Numbered from the stretch's first letter, positions 52,019 to 62,615 are shown. The stretch: 64,000 bases of DNA from Prorocentrum cordatum (GCA_963575745.1 CAUYUJ010021036.1:65001-129000); one strand, 5' to 3'. The notes: a model not told the origin generated them from the letters alone. Program-made: numbers and translations.

Positions 52019-52170
52019 ATGATGGGGGAGGCGGAAAAGGGCCCCCGACGCCCAGCCCCCCGCCCGACGCCCAGCCCGACCTCCGCACTCGTTTGGTTCG
52101 GAAACGGTTCGCGCCGCCGGGGCCCGCGGCTCGCGCAGGCTTGGCGCCCGCCTCGCCCGCGCGCGAGGGG

Positions 52171-52572
52171 ATGAAGAAACCCGCCGCCGCGCGCGGGCGC
52201 CGGCCCGCCGCCAAGAAAGCCGTCCACACCAAGAAGGACGCCCGCGCCAAGCCCGCCGCCCAAGACAAGAAGGCCGCCCCCAAGCCCGACGCCCAACCGA
52301 AGGCCCAGTCCGACGGTGCCAAGACATTCGTTGAATTGAAGAAGTGGTCCACCCGCTACCGCGAGACGGCCGACGGCGTCGTGTGGGAGGCGACGCTCAC
52401 GGGGTTGGAGTGGTCCTTAGACGCTGGGGAAGTGAGAGAGATATGGAAGTGGAGGCCACTCGTCAAGGGCGGCGGAGTCACGGTCAAAGGCACGGACGCG
52501 GGCAAGGACACGGGCAAGGACGCGGGCAAGGACAAGGACGCAGGCACCAACGACAAGCACCGGCACAAGTGA
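52171..52572 (+). CDS. Basic Lys/Ala/Pro-rich protein, unrecognised family
   Basis: 133 codons from ATG 52171 to TGA. Residues 1-45 are Lys/Ala/Arg-rich (MKKPAAARGRRPAAKKAVHT) like tails of histone-like or H1-like proteins, pI clearly basic. A compact middle follows (KTFVELKKWSTRYRETADG, VVWEATLTGLEWSLD, REIWKWRPL) with strong Trp content, suggesting a small fold. The tail has GKDTGKDAGKDKDAG repeats and ends KHRHK. The frame is open upstream to 51835, so a longer protein or a spliced upstream exon is possible. A DNA- or RNA-binding role is only a guess from composition. It lies alone between repeats. Confidence 0.55.
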   Translation: MKKPAAARGRRPAAKKAVHTKKDARAKPAAQDKKAAPKPDAQPKAQSDGAKTFVELKKWSTRYRETADGVVWEATLTGLEWSLDAGEVREIWKWRPLVKGGGVTVKGTDAGKDTGKDAGKDKDAGTNDKHRHK

Positions 52573-53721
52573 TGCAGCCCGGGCGCCGCCGGGCGCCAGC
52601 CCAGGAGTTTAAATTCAACTCCCCCAGGCCTTTCCAGCATCGCGTTGACTTACTCGGGCCCTCGATTTTTCGTGCCCCTGTTTTCTTCGGTCGTGGCCCT
52701 CGCTCGGCGTTGTCTGGGTCCTGAGTCCTGGGTCTCCGTCCCTCGTTTCTTTCGGCCCCCCTCGAGCCTCGGGCCCATCGCTCGTCGCCTCGGCGCGGCG
52801 CCACGGGCGGGAGTGTTCGGCAGTCGATCACCCGCGCGCAAATCAAACAAAAAAGCCCCAAGCGGAGCTCAAGGTGGCCCTGGGGGGGCCCAAGAGGGCT
52901 GCGAGGGCCCGAAGGGCCCCGAAGGGCCCCAAATATTTCCAGACTCCAGGAATGGTGGGGGTGCGAAGGGCGTAAGTCACACGCCAAATCACACGCGTGT
53001 GATCTACGCCCTGCGGCTGATGTGCATATTGATTCCTTCGTTACGCCAGAAGCGTCGATGTCCCCGACTGCCCCCTATTGAAACACTACTGTCCCCGACT
53101 GTTAAACGCCGTCCAGCCCGCCCGTAACCCGCGCCGCGGGTACGAGTTCCGAAAAGTTCGGCCAGGTGCTTCGAATCGAGCGAGGTGTCGAGCACAGAGG
53201 GCGAGCAAAGACAAGGCACTCCCCCCTGGCCCAGCCCCATACTCAACCCCACTCAACTTTACGTCCTGCCATCGTCTCCCTGGCTCGTGGCAATTTTCCC
53301 TCATTCTCATCATGCATTGCCTTCCTCCGCGACCCCCCTTCCTGAAATAAAGCTCCGCGGGGTTCCTGAGTAATGCATCGGTTTTGGAACGACGCTCCAA
53401 TTTAGGCCCCTTCCTAGTTCCGCTGGGTTCTGGAGGATTGTTTCGCCCCCCCCCCCCCCAAAGGTTTTTGAACGCCGATCCAAGTTGCGCCCTTTCCTGG
53501 GGCGATGCTGTTTTTTGTGAACAAAAATGGGTCGGTGCTGGTTTTTGTTTCAGGTTGCTGGAGGTTTGGGGGCGGTCCGCACAGCGTCCACCTGCCCCCC
53601 CCCCCCATCCGCCGCACCTTTGTCAGCGGGAGATCGTGGGGGGGGGCAGCAGGCGCCATGGTGGAGTTTTTTCGCAGCAACCGCGCGCTCCAACGGGGGA
53701 TCGGGGGGAGCAATGCGGACC
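52573..53721. other. Intergenic, nothing recognised
   Basis: Contains GGCCCGAAGGGCCCCGAAGG-type short repeats near 52900, GTCCCCGACTG twice near 53058 and 53091, and C-runs near 53446 and 53597. No gene supported. Confidence 0.35.
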
Positions 53722-53815
53722 TTTGCCATGCGCCTCATGGGCCCAGGATCTCCATCCCCTTCCCAGGCGAGGGCGCCTGCGCAGATCCTGGGCCCAAAAG
53801 GGGCATGGCAAATAT
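53722..53815. repeat. Inverted repeat, arms of about 30 bp
   Basis: TTTGCCATGCGCCTCATGGG, CCCAGGATCT on the left and AGATCCTGGGCCC, GGGGCATGGCAAA on the right; about 27 of 30 pair. Confidence 0.8.
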
Positions 53816-53879
53816 CGGTTTTGCTCATCCACATGAGGCTCTCGGGGGCACGCGCGCCAGGAGATAATGTGTTGTTTCC

Positions 53880-53985
53880 CCCCTCCTCCTTCTCCTCCCC
53901 CTCCTCCTCCTCCTCCCCCTCCTCCTCCCCCTCCTCCTCCTCCCCCCCCTCGATCCTCGCTCCTCCTCCTCCTCCTCCGAGGCAG
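53880..53985. repeat. (CCT)n tract
   Basis: Polypyrimidine triplets. Confidence 0.95.
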
Positions 53986-54659
53986 CGCACGATGCAAACG
54001 AAGCGAAGATGTAGGCGCGGCAGCAGCAGTGGGACGAGGAGAAAGCGATCTGGGACAAGGGCGACTTCAGGAGGCGGCCCGAATCGTTTCCTGAAGTCGT
54101 TCCTGTTCCATGTCGCTTCTCCCAGGTGGATGGTGGATCCACGGACATGGTGGAATGAGGAGTATTATACGAAGCGCCAACTTTATCATGCTCCAGGGTG
54201 TTGGCGTGATTAGCCCGTGTTAGAATGCCATTGATCAGGGCGTTAGAATGCCCGTGTCAGGGTGTTGACGTGATTATACGAAGCGCCACCTTTGTCATGC
54301 GGCGCGAGGCGAGTCATTCAATTGGCCATGCGCCAGTAGCCATAGTCTTTCCTGACGACCTACAACTAGGTTAATAGGCCTCCTCGGCGCCCAATGTTTG
54401 GTAGGACGCCTGGCTGCCCGGACATTCCCCTGCCGGCCTCCTATTTTCCAATATCCTAGCTCTTTACTCCCACCGTGTCCAGCAGCACCCGTTAGGCTGG
54501 TTTTTAAGCATCCTCCTCTCCTCATATGCACTCCCCCCCCTCCTGAGCTCATCCTCCTCGATTTCCCCTCATCTCATCGCATTTTCCGAGTCCGAGCCTG
54601 CAATGTCGCTGCCCGGTCCATATGGTCCGGCCCAGGTCCCATTTGCCCTGAACTGAAGC
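53986..54659. other. Intergenic with a local direct repeat
   Basis: ATTATACGAAGCGCCA followed by CTTT.TCATGC occurs at about 54163 and 54274, and CAGGGTGTTG.CGTGATTA at 54194 and 54257. No gene supported. Confidence 0.5.
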
Positions 54660-54855
54660 AAAACATTGCATGTGAAAATCAGGCGTTTCACATGCATATG
54701 AAAATGCATGTGAAACGCGTCGGACCTGTAAAAGCACAGGGTGCGATACATATGAAGCAGGTTCATCTTCAATTGCACATGCATGTGCAAATGCATATGA
54801 AAATTTCATCTTCAATTTCACATGCATGTGAACATGCATGTGAAACTACGGCTGG
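54660..54855. repeat. Cluster of CACATGCATGTG palindromes
   Basis: At least five palindromic units such as TTCACATGCATGTGAA. One hairpin has perfect 15-bp arms at 54683-54697 and 54704-54718. A related 38-bp palindrome lies at 58379-58416. Confidence 0.85.
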
Positions 54856-55194
54856 CGGGGGCTGTCCGAGGCCAGATTTTAAAGATTTTCGTGCGTGCAC
54901 TTGCTGCAGACTACCTCAATCGCCTGTCGCAAGAGTTTACATGCTGCTCGAGCCGTCTGTCTTTGCGCGCAGGGGGTGCACCGAAACGATCGATGGGGTT
55001 CGTGTGCACCGCGAGGTGCCTGGGGCTCAATTGTGCCAGTCGGGGCTCCCGTTGGGGCCCTTGTTCCACCATGGCATTCCTACGATCGCATTAACCACTC
55101 GCCATATTTATCACCACCCATAGTACCACGTTATATGTCGCTGGTGGTGTACATAGGTATGGCTAGTAACACGACTCACTAACCCGTCGTCCGA
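54856..55194. other. Intergenic, nothing recognised
   Basis: No repeat or gene seen. Confidence 0.3.
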
Positions 55195-55375
55195 CAATCA
55201 CGCATCATCACCAGCATCCTCATCAGCATCACCCTCATCATCATTGCTATCGTCGTAACCACCTTCGTCATTATCATCATCAGCATCGTCGTCGTCGTCA
55301 TCACCATCATCCTCATCATCAACATCATCACCATCATCATCATCATCATCAACAACAACAACACCATCACCAGCA
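55195..55375. repeat. (ATC)n imperfect microsatellite
   Basis: CATCAT triplets with GTC and AAC interruptions. Confidence 0.95.
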
Positions 55376-55590
55376 CATCACCGTCCCGAGCACCATTGCT
55401 CCCCATGCTCAGCAAGTGAAGAGGGGGCTGGTCCTGGACCGCCCCCCCCCCCGCAGTCGCCACGGCATCAGCGACCCCATCCACAGCAATATTGCTCAGA
55501 CCTTCGTTTTGCCTCTACAGCGGGGCTGCTAGCGCTTCTAGCTTTGTTCAGACAGCGCGAGGATGGCCCTAGAGTACCCTGTGCCCGAGC

Positions 55591-56346
55591 ATGCTCCATA
55601 GACGGTGGTTGTGGGATGGGGGGCGACTGCGCACCGGCGCAATGCGCCTTGGTTCTCCTGGGAGGCTGACGAACAAGAAGGTTTGGGTGAGTAACAGCAA
55701 TCACCTCGGCTCTAAGCACCAGAATCAGGTAATTAACTTGTGCACCGAGCAGTGCAGGAGGCAAGTCTACCAGAAAGGATGGTTCAAGACCACGACGATC
55801 GAAGAGAATCCCGAATATCGCTGGGCGTGGAGCCCAGAATACCAGAAGAAGATGACAGAGGCAGCGCAAGCGTTGCTCGAGCAGCCTGGAGGTGGCAAGT
55901 TTGGTGCGACAGCAGCTGCGGCAGCGGCAGACCTGCGCGATGGCGGGATTGACCCGTATACGCTGATGGCTGCCGCATCTGCATCGCCAGCAGCGGCTTC
56001 CCACGAAGAACAAGGTATCGATCTGCAGAAGCTCAATGAGAAGATCGACGAGCTGGGCGAGAAGGTCAATGATATAACCCACATGCAGAAGCTCTATGAG
56101 ACGATCGCCGCGCTGGGCGGGAAGATGGACGCGCTGCAGAATGCCGCCGACAAGATGCAGACGGACCGCGAGGTGCTCTCTGCGAAACTCGACCGCCTCG
56201 TCGAGACGATCGGCAGCCTGCAGCAGAATATCGACGCGAAGCTCTCCGTCGGCGTGGTCGGTGCCCCTGGGAGAGCACTTGGTCGCACAACGATTGCCAG
56301 AGATGCTCCTGGCGGCGTAGGCGTAGCTCCAGGTCTGACGGTCTGA
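55591..56346 (+). CDS. Probable coiled-coil protein, unrecognised family
   Basis: 251 codons from ATG 55591 to TGA at 56344-56346. The first 30 residues may belong to another frame or exon. From NSNHLGSKHQNQVINLCTEQ onward the sequence is protein-like: CRRQVYQKGWFKTTTIEENP, then YRWAWSPEYQKKMTEAAQAL. An Ala-rich linker follows, then a heptad-patterned coiled coil at about residues 145-225 (LQKLNEKIDELGEKVNDI, KMQTDREVLSAKLDRLVETI, GSLQQNIDAKL). The tail is Gly/Ala/Val-rich. No membrane segment or signal peptide. GC and codon use are lower and more even than in the repeat-driven frames around it. Function unknown. Confidence 0.6.
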   Translation: MLHRRWLWDGGRLRTGAMRLGSPGRLTNKKVWVSNSNHLGSKHQNQVINLCTEQCRRQVYQKGWFKTTTIEENPEYRWAWSPEYQKKMTEAAQALLEQPGGGKFGATAAAAAADLRDGGIDPYTLMAAASASPAAASHEEQGIDLQKLNEKIDELGEKVNDITHMQKLYETIAALGGKMDALQNAADKMQTDREVLSAKLDRLVETIGSLQQNIDAKLSVGVVGAPGRALGRTTIARDAPGGVGVAPGLTV

Positions 56347-56384
56347 GCCTGCCAGGGCAGTAGCCGCGGGCCTAACCGGCCAAG

Positions 56385-56530
56385 CCTAAACCTCATCTCA
56401 TCCAACCTCATCTCATCCTCAACCCCATCAGTGACCTCAACCTCATCAACCTCATCCAACCTCATCAACCTCATCCCAACCTCAACCTCATATCATCTCA
56501 TCCAACCTCATCAACCTCATCTCATCTCAT
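56385..56530. repeat. CCTCATCTCATCCAA repeats
   Basis: Imperfect pyrimidine-rich repeats directly after the coiled-coil gene, recalling the TTATCCAATCCA spacers at 7858-8545. Confidence 0.85.
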
Positions 56531-57050
56531 ACCAAGCCGAATTCATCCACGCGGTATACAATTTTCGTGCCAGTACGGTGGGCGATGACAGGGAGATATG
56601 GTGCAGAGACAATTCGAGTCGAGTTTGAATGTCCTTGCCGCACTGTGCGCGCCTGAAGCAGACTTGTAATCGAGGCTGCTCATTTCCCTCCCCCCGCTCC
56701 TCGTCCTTCTCATCCTCCTCCCCCTCCTCCTCATGTTCATCGCATTTCCTGTCAGTTGATTCTGCACTCGCCCTTTGCATTTTGCACGTTCAAACAGAGT
56801 CGGGTGTCGAAGACACCCGTGTACCGATACGATAAATGCTGGCCGTTTGCATCGCGAGCAAACGAACACGATGTACGGGGTTGACTTGACCTCAAAAAAA
56901 TTAGGGCCCAAGGGACCCCAAGAGGCCCCGATAGGGCCCAGGGGCTCCAAGAAGTCTCCAAGAGGCAGAGGCCCAATCGGCTTGAGATAGGACAACTCGG
57001 GGTGGTCTGGATCCGCCCTTTACATCGCCGCTCAATTCCAACGTGAACGT

Positions 57051-57072
57051 CTTGTAGCCATTTGTGCTCAGA
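57051..57072 (+). other. Possible degraded spliced-leader relic
   Basis: GTAGCCATTT (57054-57063) and GCTCA (57066-57070) stand at the same spacing as in the DinoSL exon; 15 of 22 positions agree. It lies 56 bases before the ATG of the next gene. Weaker than the two other relics. Confidence 0.4.
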
Positions 57073-57127
57073 TTGTCGGCGCACCGCATTCTATTCGCAA
57101 CCAACGCGATACTTCCAGCGGAGCCTC

Positions 57128-57637
57128 ATGCCGAATGGAGCGCAGCTTTCGCTGGAATGCGCAACCGATCCTGACCCGTACGACGACGAGGAGGAGGACA
57201 GCAGCACCCAGGTCGAGCGCGAGCAGATACCAGACGAGGACGACAGCAGCACCCAGGTCAAGCGCGAGCAGATACCAGACGAGGACGACAGCAGCACCCA
57301 GGTCAAGCGCGAGCAGACACCAGACGAGGACGTGGACGCGAGGGGCAGCAGTGACTCGGAGGACAGCGAAATCCAGGACGAGATCCAGCTTCTGCAGCCG
57401 CAGGACGACTCCCAGGCGCCCGATCGCTCGCCCGACTATCCCGAGGAGGCGGTGGTCTACACAGAGAAGAGAACGCACACGAGTACGCAATATAGCGTGA
57501 CGAAGCTACATCAGTACAGGGCCGAACAATTGCCAGAGTTTGCGAAGACGGTCTTTGCCAAGATGCGCCTGAAGCCGATGAATGATGGTCGACCAAGCGG
57601 AGTTCGAACCGCCACGGGTAAAAAGGTTGAGTTGTGA
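57128..57637 (+). CDS. Acidic protein with three 15-residue repeats, unrecognised
   Basis: 169 codons from ATG 57128 to TGA. The frame is open upstream to about 57062. Residues 20-65 hold three near-identical units of DDSSTQVKREQIPDE, with 45-bp DNA repeats behind them. A further acidic stretch follows (SSDSEDSEIQDEIQLLQPQD). The C-terminal third is different, basic and ordered-looking (HTSTQYSVTKLHQYRAEQLP, FAKTVFAKMRLKPMNDG) and ends KKVEL. The N-terminal part is probably disordered. Alternative: last exon of a longer gene. No family recognised. Confidence 0.55.
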   Translation: MPNGAQLSLECATDPDPYDDEEEDSSTQVEREQIPDEDDSSTQVKREQIPDEDDSSTQVKREQTPDEDVDARGSSDSEDSEIQDEIQLLQPQDDSQAPDRSPDYPEEAVVYTEKRTHTSTQYSVTKLHQYRAEQLPEFAKTVFAKMRLKPMNDGRPSGVRTATGKKVEL

Positions 57638-58144
57638 ACTGGCAAGGCAGCGGCAATTTGCTTGTTTTGGGTCCTGGTGGTGTGTGTTTGTTGCTGGTGT
57701 TTTGGTACTTTTTTTTGGTTTCCTTTTTTTATCTTATTTTTTATTGGTCTGTTCTTTTTGGTTTTTTTTGGTGCCTGTGAGCCGCTTGTCACCACGGCCC
57801 GTGCCCTAGTGGCCCTCGGCCTGTGCGGTGGGGTGCGGGACCGTGACGGCGGGAATCCCGCGGCGGATCCCGCGCCCTCCCCTTTTTTCCTTGCCCGCCA
57901 GCCCTCGTTCGAATCGGATGTTGTGCCTCGGCCTGTGCCCTGTTCCCTTTCTCCTCCGCAATCCATCCAACTCACGCGCCTCCTTCTCCATCCTCCTCCT
58001 CCTCCAAATCCCTCTCTCCCCCCTCGTGCTTCTTCCACAGGGGTACAGGGGGTCGACCCCGCCCACCATGAGGTAGGCATGTAAAATGCATCTACAGGTG
58101 CCTGGGTCGTGGGTCTGAGGCCTCTCGCATGTGCGCTGTGGGGT
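57638..58144. other. T-rich stretch then GC-rich sequence, nothing recognised
   Basis: 57660-57780 is unusually T/G-rich (TTTTTTTGGTTTCC) and could be the 3' untranslated part of the preceding gene. Confidence 0.4.
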
Positions 58145-59440
58145 AGGGGGAGGATGATGAGGAGGAGGAGGAGGAGGACAAGGAGGAGGAGCGTAGCGAG
58201 CTGCTCAGGAGAGAGGGAGGTGGAAGGCGAATGATAGATGATGGGGGGGGGGCGGGGGGGGGGGGGGGCAGTATTATGGCAGGAGGAGCAGGATGAAGGA
58301 TGGACGAGGAGGAGGATGGAGGAGGAGGAGGAGGATGGAGGAGGGGGATGGAGGAGAAGGATGGAGAGGGATGCGTGTTCACATGCATTTTCACATGCAT
58401 GTGAAAATGCATGTGAGTTCGGCCGTTCGATGAGGAGGGGGAGGCGGATGGGGAGGAGGAGGAGGAGGAGGCGGAGGGGGAGGCGGGGGGGGAGGACGAT
58501 GAGGAGGAGATGAGGGGAGATAAGGAGGGGAGGAGGAGGAGGAGGAGGATGAGGATGATGATGATGATGAGGAGGAGGAGGAATACGAGGGGAGGAGGAG
58601 GATGATGATGCGGAGGATGAGGAGGACGAGGAGGAGGATGCTGAGGAGGAGGAGGAGGAGGAGGAGGATGGAGGATGGAGGAGGGATGGAGGATGGAGAG
58701 GAGGTGGATGGAGGGGGAGGTTGGAGGAGGACGTTGGAGAGGGATGCCGTTGTTCAAATGCATTTCCCACATGCATTTCCACTTGCTGTGAAAATGAATT
58801 TGAGTCTCGGAGTTCGATTGGGGAGGGGGAGGGCGGTTTTCGCAATGAGGAGAAGGTGGAGGTGGCGGAGAGGGCGGAGGGGGAGGCGGGGGAGGAGGAC
58901 GACGAGGAGGACGATGAGTGGAGTTAGAGGAGGGGGGGAGTGGTGGTGTAGTTGAGTGGTGGAGAGGAGGAGGAGGATGAGGGGAGGAGGAGGAGGAGGA
59001 GGAGGAGGAGGGGGAGGAGGAATATATGACGAACACGACGACTAGAAAGGTAGACGGGTCACGACCGCGCCCGATCTAATGAGGAAAAGGGGAGGAAACG
59101 GAGGAGTAGGAGGAGGAGGGGGGGGAGGAAGGAGGAGAGGAAGGAGCGTGGCGGTTGGGAGATGGGGATTAGGATCAGGGGGGGGGGGGGGAGAAAGACG
59201 GGTGGGGTGAGGATGAAAGGACGGCGAGGGTGGATGACTAGTAGGCACGTGCCACGTGGATTAGGGGAAGGACGAAGCAAACGGGGGACAGAGATAAATG
59301 ATGGGGGAGGGGGAGGAATAATGAAGAGGAGGAGGAGGGAAGGGAGGAGGAAGGAGAAGGAAGAATACGAGGAGGAAGGGGATGATAATAAGGAGGAGGA
59401 CGAGGAGGAAGAGGAACATAACGAGGGGGGGAGGAACGCG
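58145..59440. repeat. Long interrupted (GGA)n region with a 38-bp palindrome
   Basis: GGA/GAG/GATGAG triplets over about 1.3 kb. Bases 58379-58416 form a perfect palindrome centred on CACATGCATGTG; a decayed version lies at about 58755-58803. All open frames here are repeat-driven. Confidence 0.9.
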
Positions 59441-60009
59441 ACCAGCTCTGCTGCGACGCTTTTTCTCTTAAGCCGCTTCGCGGATGGCACGGTTGGCTTT
59501 TGGGGCGCTTGTATGTAGCATCTTGAGGGCGTTGGGGGGCTCGGGCGGTGGCTCTTGGGATGTTCCCTCGCGTGCAAATGACGGCGTCGCATGTCATAAG
59601 TTGTCGGGCGTATTTGGTGTAAACGGTGGGGTAAGCCAAAATAAACGTAACGAATTTGGCGCTAACACGGCATGATGATGAACATGATGATGATAATGAT
59701 CTATGCAAAAGGGACCCGCTTCTAGACCAACCACACAAAAGGGACCGGGCCGATCGACTAAATAGGGGTCTCCCGTTTTCCACTCATGGGATCTTTTGGG
59801 GAGGGGGCGCAGAGAGGAGAGGGCGAGAGGACAGGGACAGCCCCGGCCCCCGGCCCGGCCCGGCCCGGCGCCCGGCCCGGCAGGCGGCGGCGCCGTCCCA
59901 GACGATGACGGCCCTCGGGGAGGCCAACGACAGGCGCGCGCGCTGTTCGCGTCGCCGCTTGCTCGAGGCCGTCCGCCGTTATTTCGCTCTCGCGCGACCG
60001 CTCCCCAGA
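59441..60009. other. Intergenic, nothing recognised
   Basis: Contains a GGCCCGGC run near 59840-59885. No gene supported. Confidence 0.3.
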
Positions 60010-60048
60010 GAGAGGTAAAGAGATAGAGAGATAGAGAGATGGAGAGAT

Positions 60049-60095
<47 letters not shown>

Positions 60096-60097
60096 AA

Positions 60098-60129
<32 letters not shown>

Positions 60130-60189
60130 CAGAGAGAAAACAAAGAGAAATAGAGAGAGAAATACAGGCATATATATAGAGAGAGAAAG

Positions 60190-60225
<36 letters not shown>

Positions 60226-60279
60226 GTGGGGAAATAAACAAAAGCAAACAACTTAAACAAGAGAGAGAGAGAGAGAGTG

Positions 60280-60322
<43 letters not shown>
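60010..60322. repeat. (GA)n, (GAAA)n and (GACA)n microsatellites
   Basis: GA at 60052-60090 and 60190-60225, GAAA at 60098-60128, GACA at 60279-60322. Confidence 0.97.
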
Positions 60323-60324
<2 letters not shown>

Positions 60325-60482
60325 CAGCGACAGAGACAGGGGGTAGGGGGTAGGACAGGGTGGGGATGGAGGGCAGGGGGCAGGGCAGAGGGCGGGGGGA
60401 GGGGGTAGGACAGGAGAGGAGGGGCACGGGGCAGGACAGGAGTGGGCGCGAGGCGCCTTCGGCTCGGCCGACGCTTGGGCGC

Positions 60483-60770
60483 GCGGGGATAGATGATGCA
60501 GATGATCGTAGAATCGTGCGGAGTTTCTTGAAGAGTCAGACTAAGAATGCCCGGTATCAGAAGAATAAGTTCTCAGGCTTGTCGCATATGTTCCAGGGGC
60601 TGCGGCTCGCGTGGAATAAAAAACAACCGAGGACGGATACTGTCATACGTAAGCCTATATTGAGGGTCTACAAGCCGCTGAGGATCAGGCGCGAGAAGCG
60701 CCAGCTCAGGGAGGGCGTCTCATCGCTGGGAGCTTGGACTGCGGAGGGGTGCCTCAGGATGGCGTTCTCA
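60483..60770 (+). CDS. Possible coding exon, basic, unrecognised
   Basis: The frame IDDADDRRIVRSFLKSQTKN, ARYQKNKFSGLSHMFQGLRL, AWNKKQPRTDTVIRKPILRV is ordinary in composition and less GC-biased than its surroundings. It then fades into a Gly/Ala/Pro-rich frame. It may be an upstream exon of the gene at 61000-63660. No splice sites assigned. Confidence 0.3.
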
Positions 60771-60884
60771 TCCATGCGCCCTGCGGGCGTTTCCGCCGCC
60801 CGCCGCCCAGCCAGGGCCCCGCGGGTCCGTCCTCAGCCGTCCTCTTCGAGGGGTCCGAGGGGTTCGGGTTTGTTCGGGAGGTCT

Positions 60885-60968
60885 GGGGCCGGGGGCCCGG
60901 GGGCTGGGGGCCCGGGGGCCGGGGGCCGGGGGGCCGGGGGCCCGGGGGCCGGGGGCAGGGCGGGGGGC
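60885..60968. repeat. GGGGGCCCGGGGGCC repeats
   Basis: About eight GC-only units, self-complementary and G-run rich. Confidence 0.9.
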
Positions 60969-60999
60969 AGGGCCCGAGGGCTGGTTCACCTTATTAGAG

Positions 61000-61452
61000 T
61001 TGGTGCGTCGGAAGGCCTATAGATGCGAGTATCTCATGTGCGTCCAAGGGCCAGTTGGCCGCCGCTGCGTTGGTGTCCCTGTCGGCGCTCTCAGTGCAGA
61101 AGGATCTGCGTTTCAAGACGGCGACGACGATGACGACGACGATGACGAGCGACGAACGACGACGACCACGATCGCAACGAAGGACGCTAACAAGACGTTC
61201 AAGAACAGCATGTCGACCAAAGGTGGCGGTGCGTCCTGGGTCGTGGTTGCCCGGTGTACAGACGAGACCCCGATTAGAGTGCAGTTCGGCGCTATGCGGG
61301 AGCTCGCCGACGTCGCCCGATATCGAAACCCGAAGGCCTCTGCGAATGCGATGCCCAAGATGCTCAGTGCCGATGAATACAAAACCATCCTCAACAAGGC
61401 TTTGCCGAAAGTAGGGACGGTGGAGCTGATGGCGCAGTCGGGTTCTTCTGGG
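61000..61452 (+). CDS. Multi-exon gene, exon A (start unresolved)
   Basis: Protein-like from about 61200: NSMSTKGGGASWVVVARCTD, ETPIRVQFGAMRELADVARY, MLSADEYKTILNKALPKVGT, VELMAQSGSSG. An Asp run at 61120-61150 comes from GAC/GAT repeats and may lie outside the exon. The exon ends at a donor-like GGTAAATAAG at 61452. It reads on into exon B as SGSSGFLAWPEE. The product resembles, from memory, a recurring dinoflagellate hypothetical protein with a conserved SWVVVAR...P..V.FG start; no function is known to me. Confidence 0.55.
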
Positions 61453-61571
61453 TAAATAAGAGCGCCGAGATGTCACGGCGGGGCGGCGGCGTTTTTTTCT
61501 TGCCCGACCCCGCGACCCCCTCCGTCCCCGAGCCTCCGACCCCTCCCCGCGGCCCGCGGCCGGCTCTCGAG

Positions 61572-61850
61572 GTTTCTTGGCTTGGCCAGAGGAAGTGGGC
61601 CACTTCGTTGCAGTCAATCGCGTGCCGCTGTCCTTCCCACCTGTTTTTCTGAGCAGGGCCAACGGTAGCGCGATCTTCGCCGCAATCGAGTTGTCCGAGC
61701 CCTCTTTGGATTGGGATTCCATTCTGGAGATGACATCCCATGTCGAGTTTGTGATTATTTATCTTGGCAGCGACCTCGCCAGCTCGTGCCAGCGGCTGAA
61801 GTTCGAGTATCTGTCCCGCGCTGCTCGGCACAACCAGGCGGCGCCGAGGA
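61572..61850 (+). CDS. Multi-exon gene, exon B
   Basis: GFLAWPEEVGHFVAVNRVPL, SFPPVFLSRANGSAIFAAIE, LSEPSLDWDSILEMTSHVEF, VIIYLGSDLASSCQRLKFEY and LSRAARHNQAAP form one well-ordered block. The acceptor-like end CTCTCGAG lies just before. The 3' border lies where Arg/Gly-rich sequence begins (about 61850). The intron before it is about 119 bases. Confidence 0.6.
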
Positions 61851-62283
61851 TGCGGGGGGGGGCCCGGCGCCGGGCCCGGGCGCGGCTGGAGGGGGGAGGA
61901 GGAGGGGGATGAGCAGGAGGAAGAGGAGGAGGAGGAGGAGCGGAGGGGGACGAGGAGGAGGACGACGAGGAGAGGCGGAGGAGGAGGATGCGAGATGAGG
62001 AGGGCGCGACTGGGCTGGGCAAAGGGTTTGGCCCCTTCGCTCCTCATGCCCCCCCGCCGAACGGCCCCTCTCCCCATCCTGTTCTTCTCTCGGCCCTCGG
62101 GCCCCCCCTCTCGCCCCCTCTCTGCCGCGCCTCCTTCTGCCAGCTCTGCCGCCCCCCTATCCTCGTTCCCCCCTTATCCGCCGTCTCGCTTCCCCCCGCC
62201 GACCCCCCATCTCCGCCCCCGCGTGCGCCCCCGCCCCATGCTGGGCCCTTGGGCCCAGGACAGGGCTTGGAAGCATTATCATT

Positions 62284-62433
62284 ATGGACGGCCAGTGCGC
62301 AGCGCACATCCTGCACCGAGAGGTCGAAGCCATCTTCGACAGCAGGGCCCTCATCAAGCGGCTGCACTCGGTGTCCTTCTCCACCAGCATGTCCGGCATG
62401 AGCGCGAGCATCAAGCTGGCGATCCACGACCTG
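62284..62433 (+). CDS. Multi-exon gene, exon C
   Basis: MDGQCAAHILHREVEAIFDS, RALIKRLHSVSFSTSMSGMS, ASIKLAIHDL. It ends at a canonical donor GTGAGCC (62434). The following intron (62434-62615, 182 bases, GTGAGC to GGGGAG) joins exon D in phase 0. The 5' border is approximate. Confidence 0.65.
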
Positions 62434-62615
62434 GTGAGCCAGGGGCCGGGGCGGGAGGGGGCCAGGGCTAGGGCGCCAGAGCAGGGAAGCAGGGGTCTCA
62501 GGGCTTGAGCGGCCATGACGTCGGCACTATGGGGCCAGGTGCGCGCGGCGCAGGGGGCAGGGGGCAGGTGGCCACCTGGCCAGGCGCGAGCAGAACGATT
62601 GAGGATTGAGGGGAG

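Noticed and set aside
57620-57637. C-terminal KVEL as an ER retrieval signal
   Set aside because: No signal peptide or membrane segment in the protein, so the tetrapeptide alone is not meaningful.
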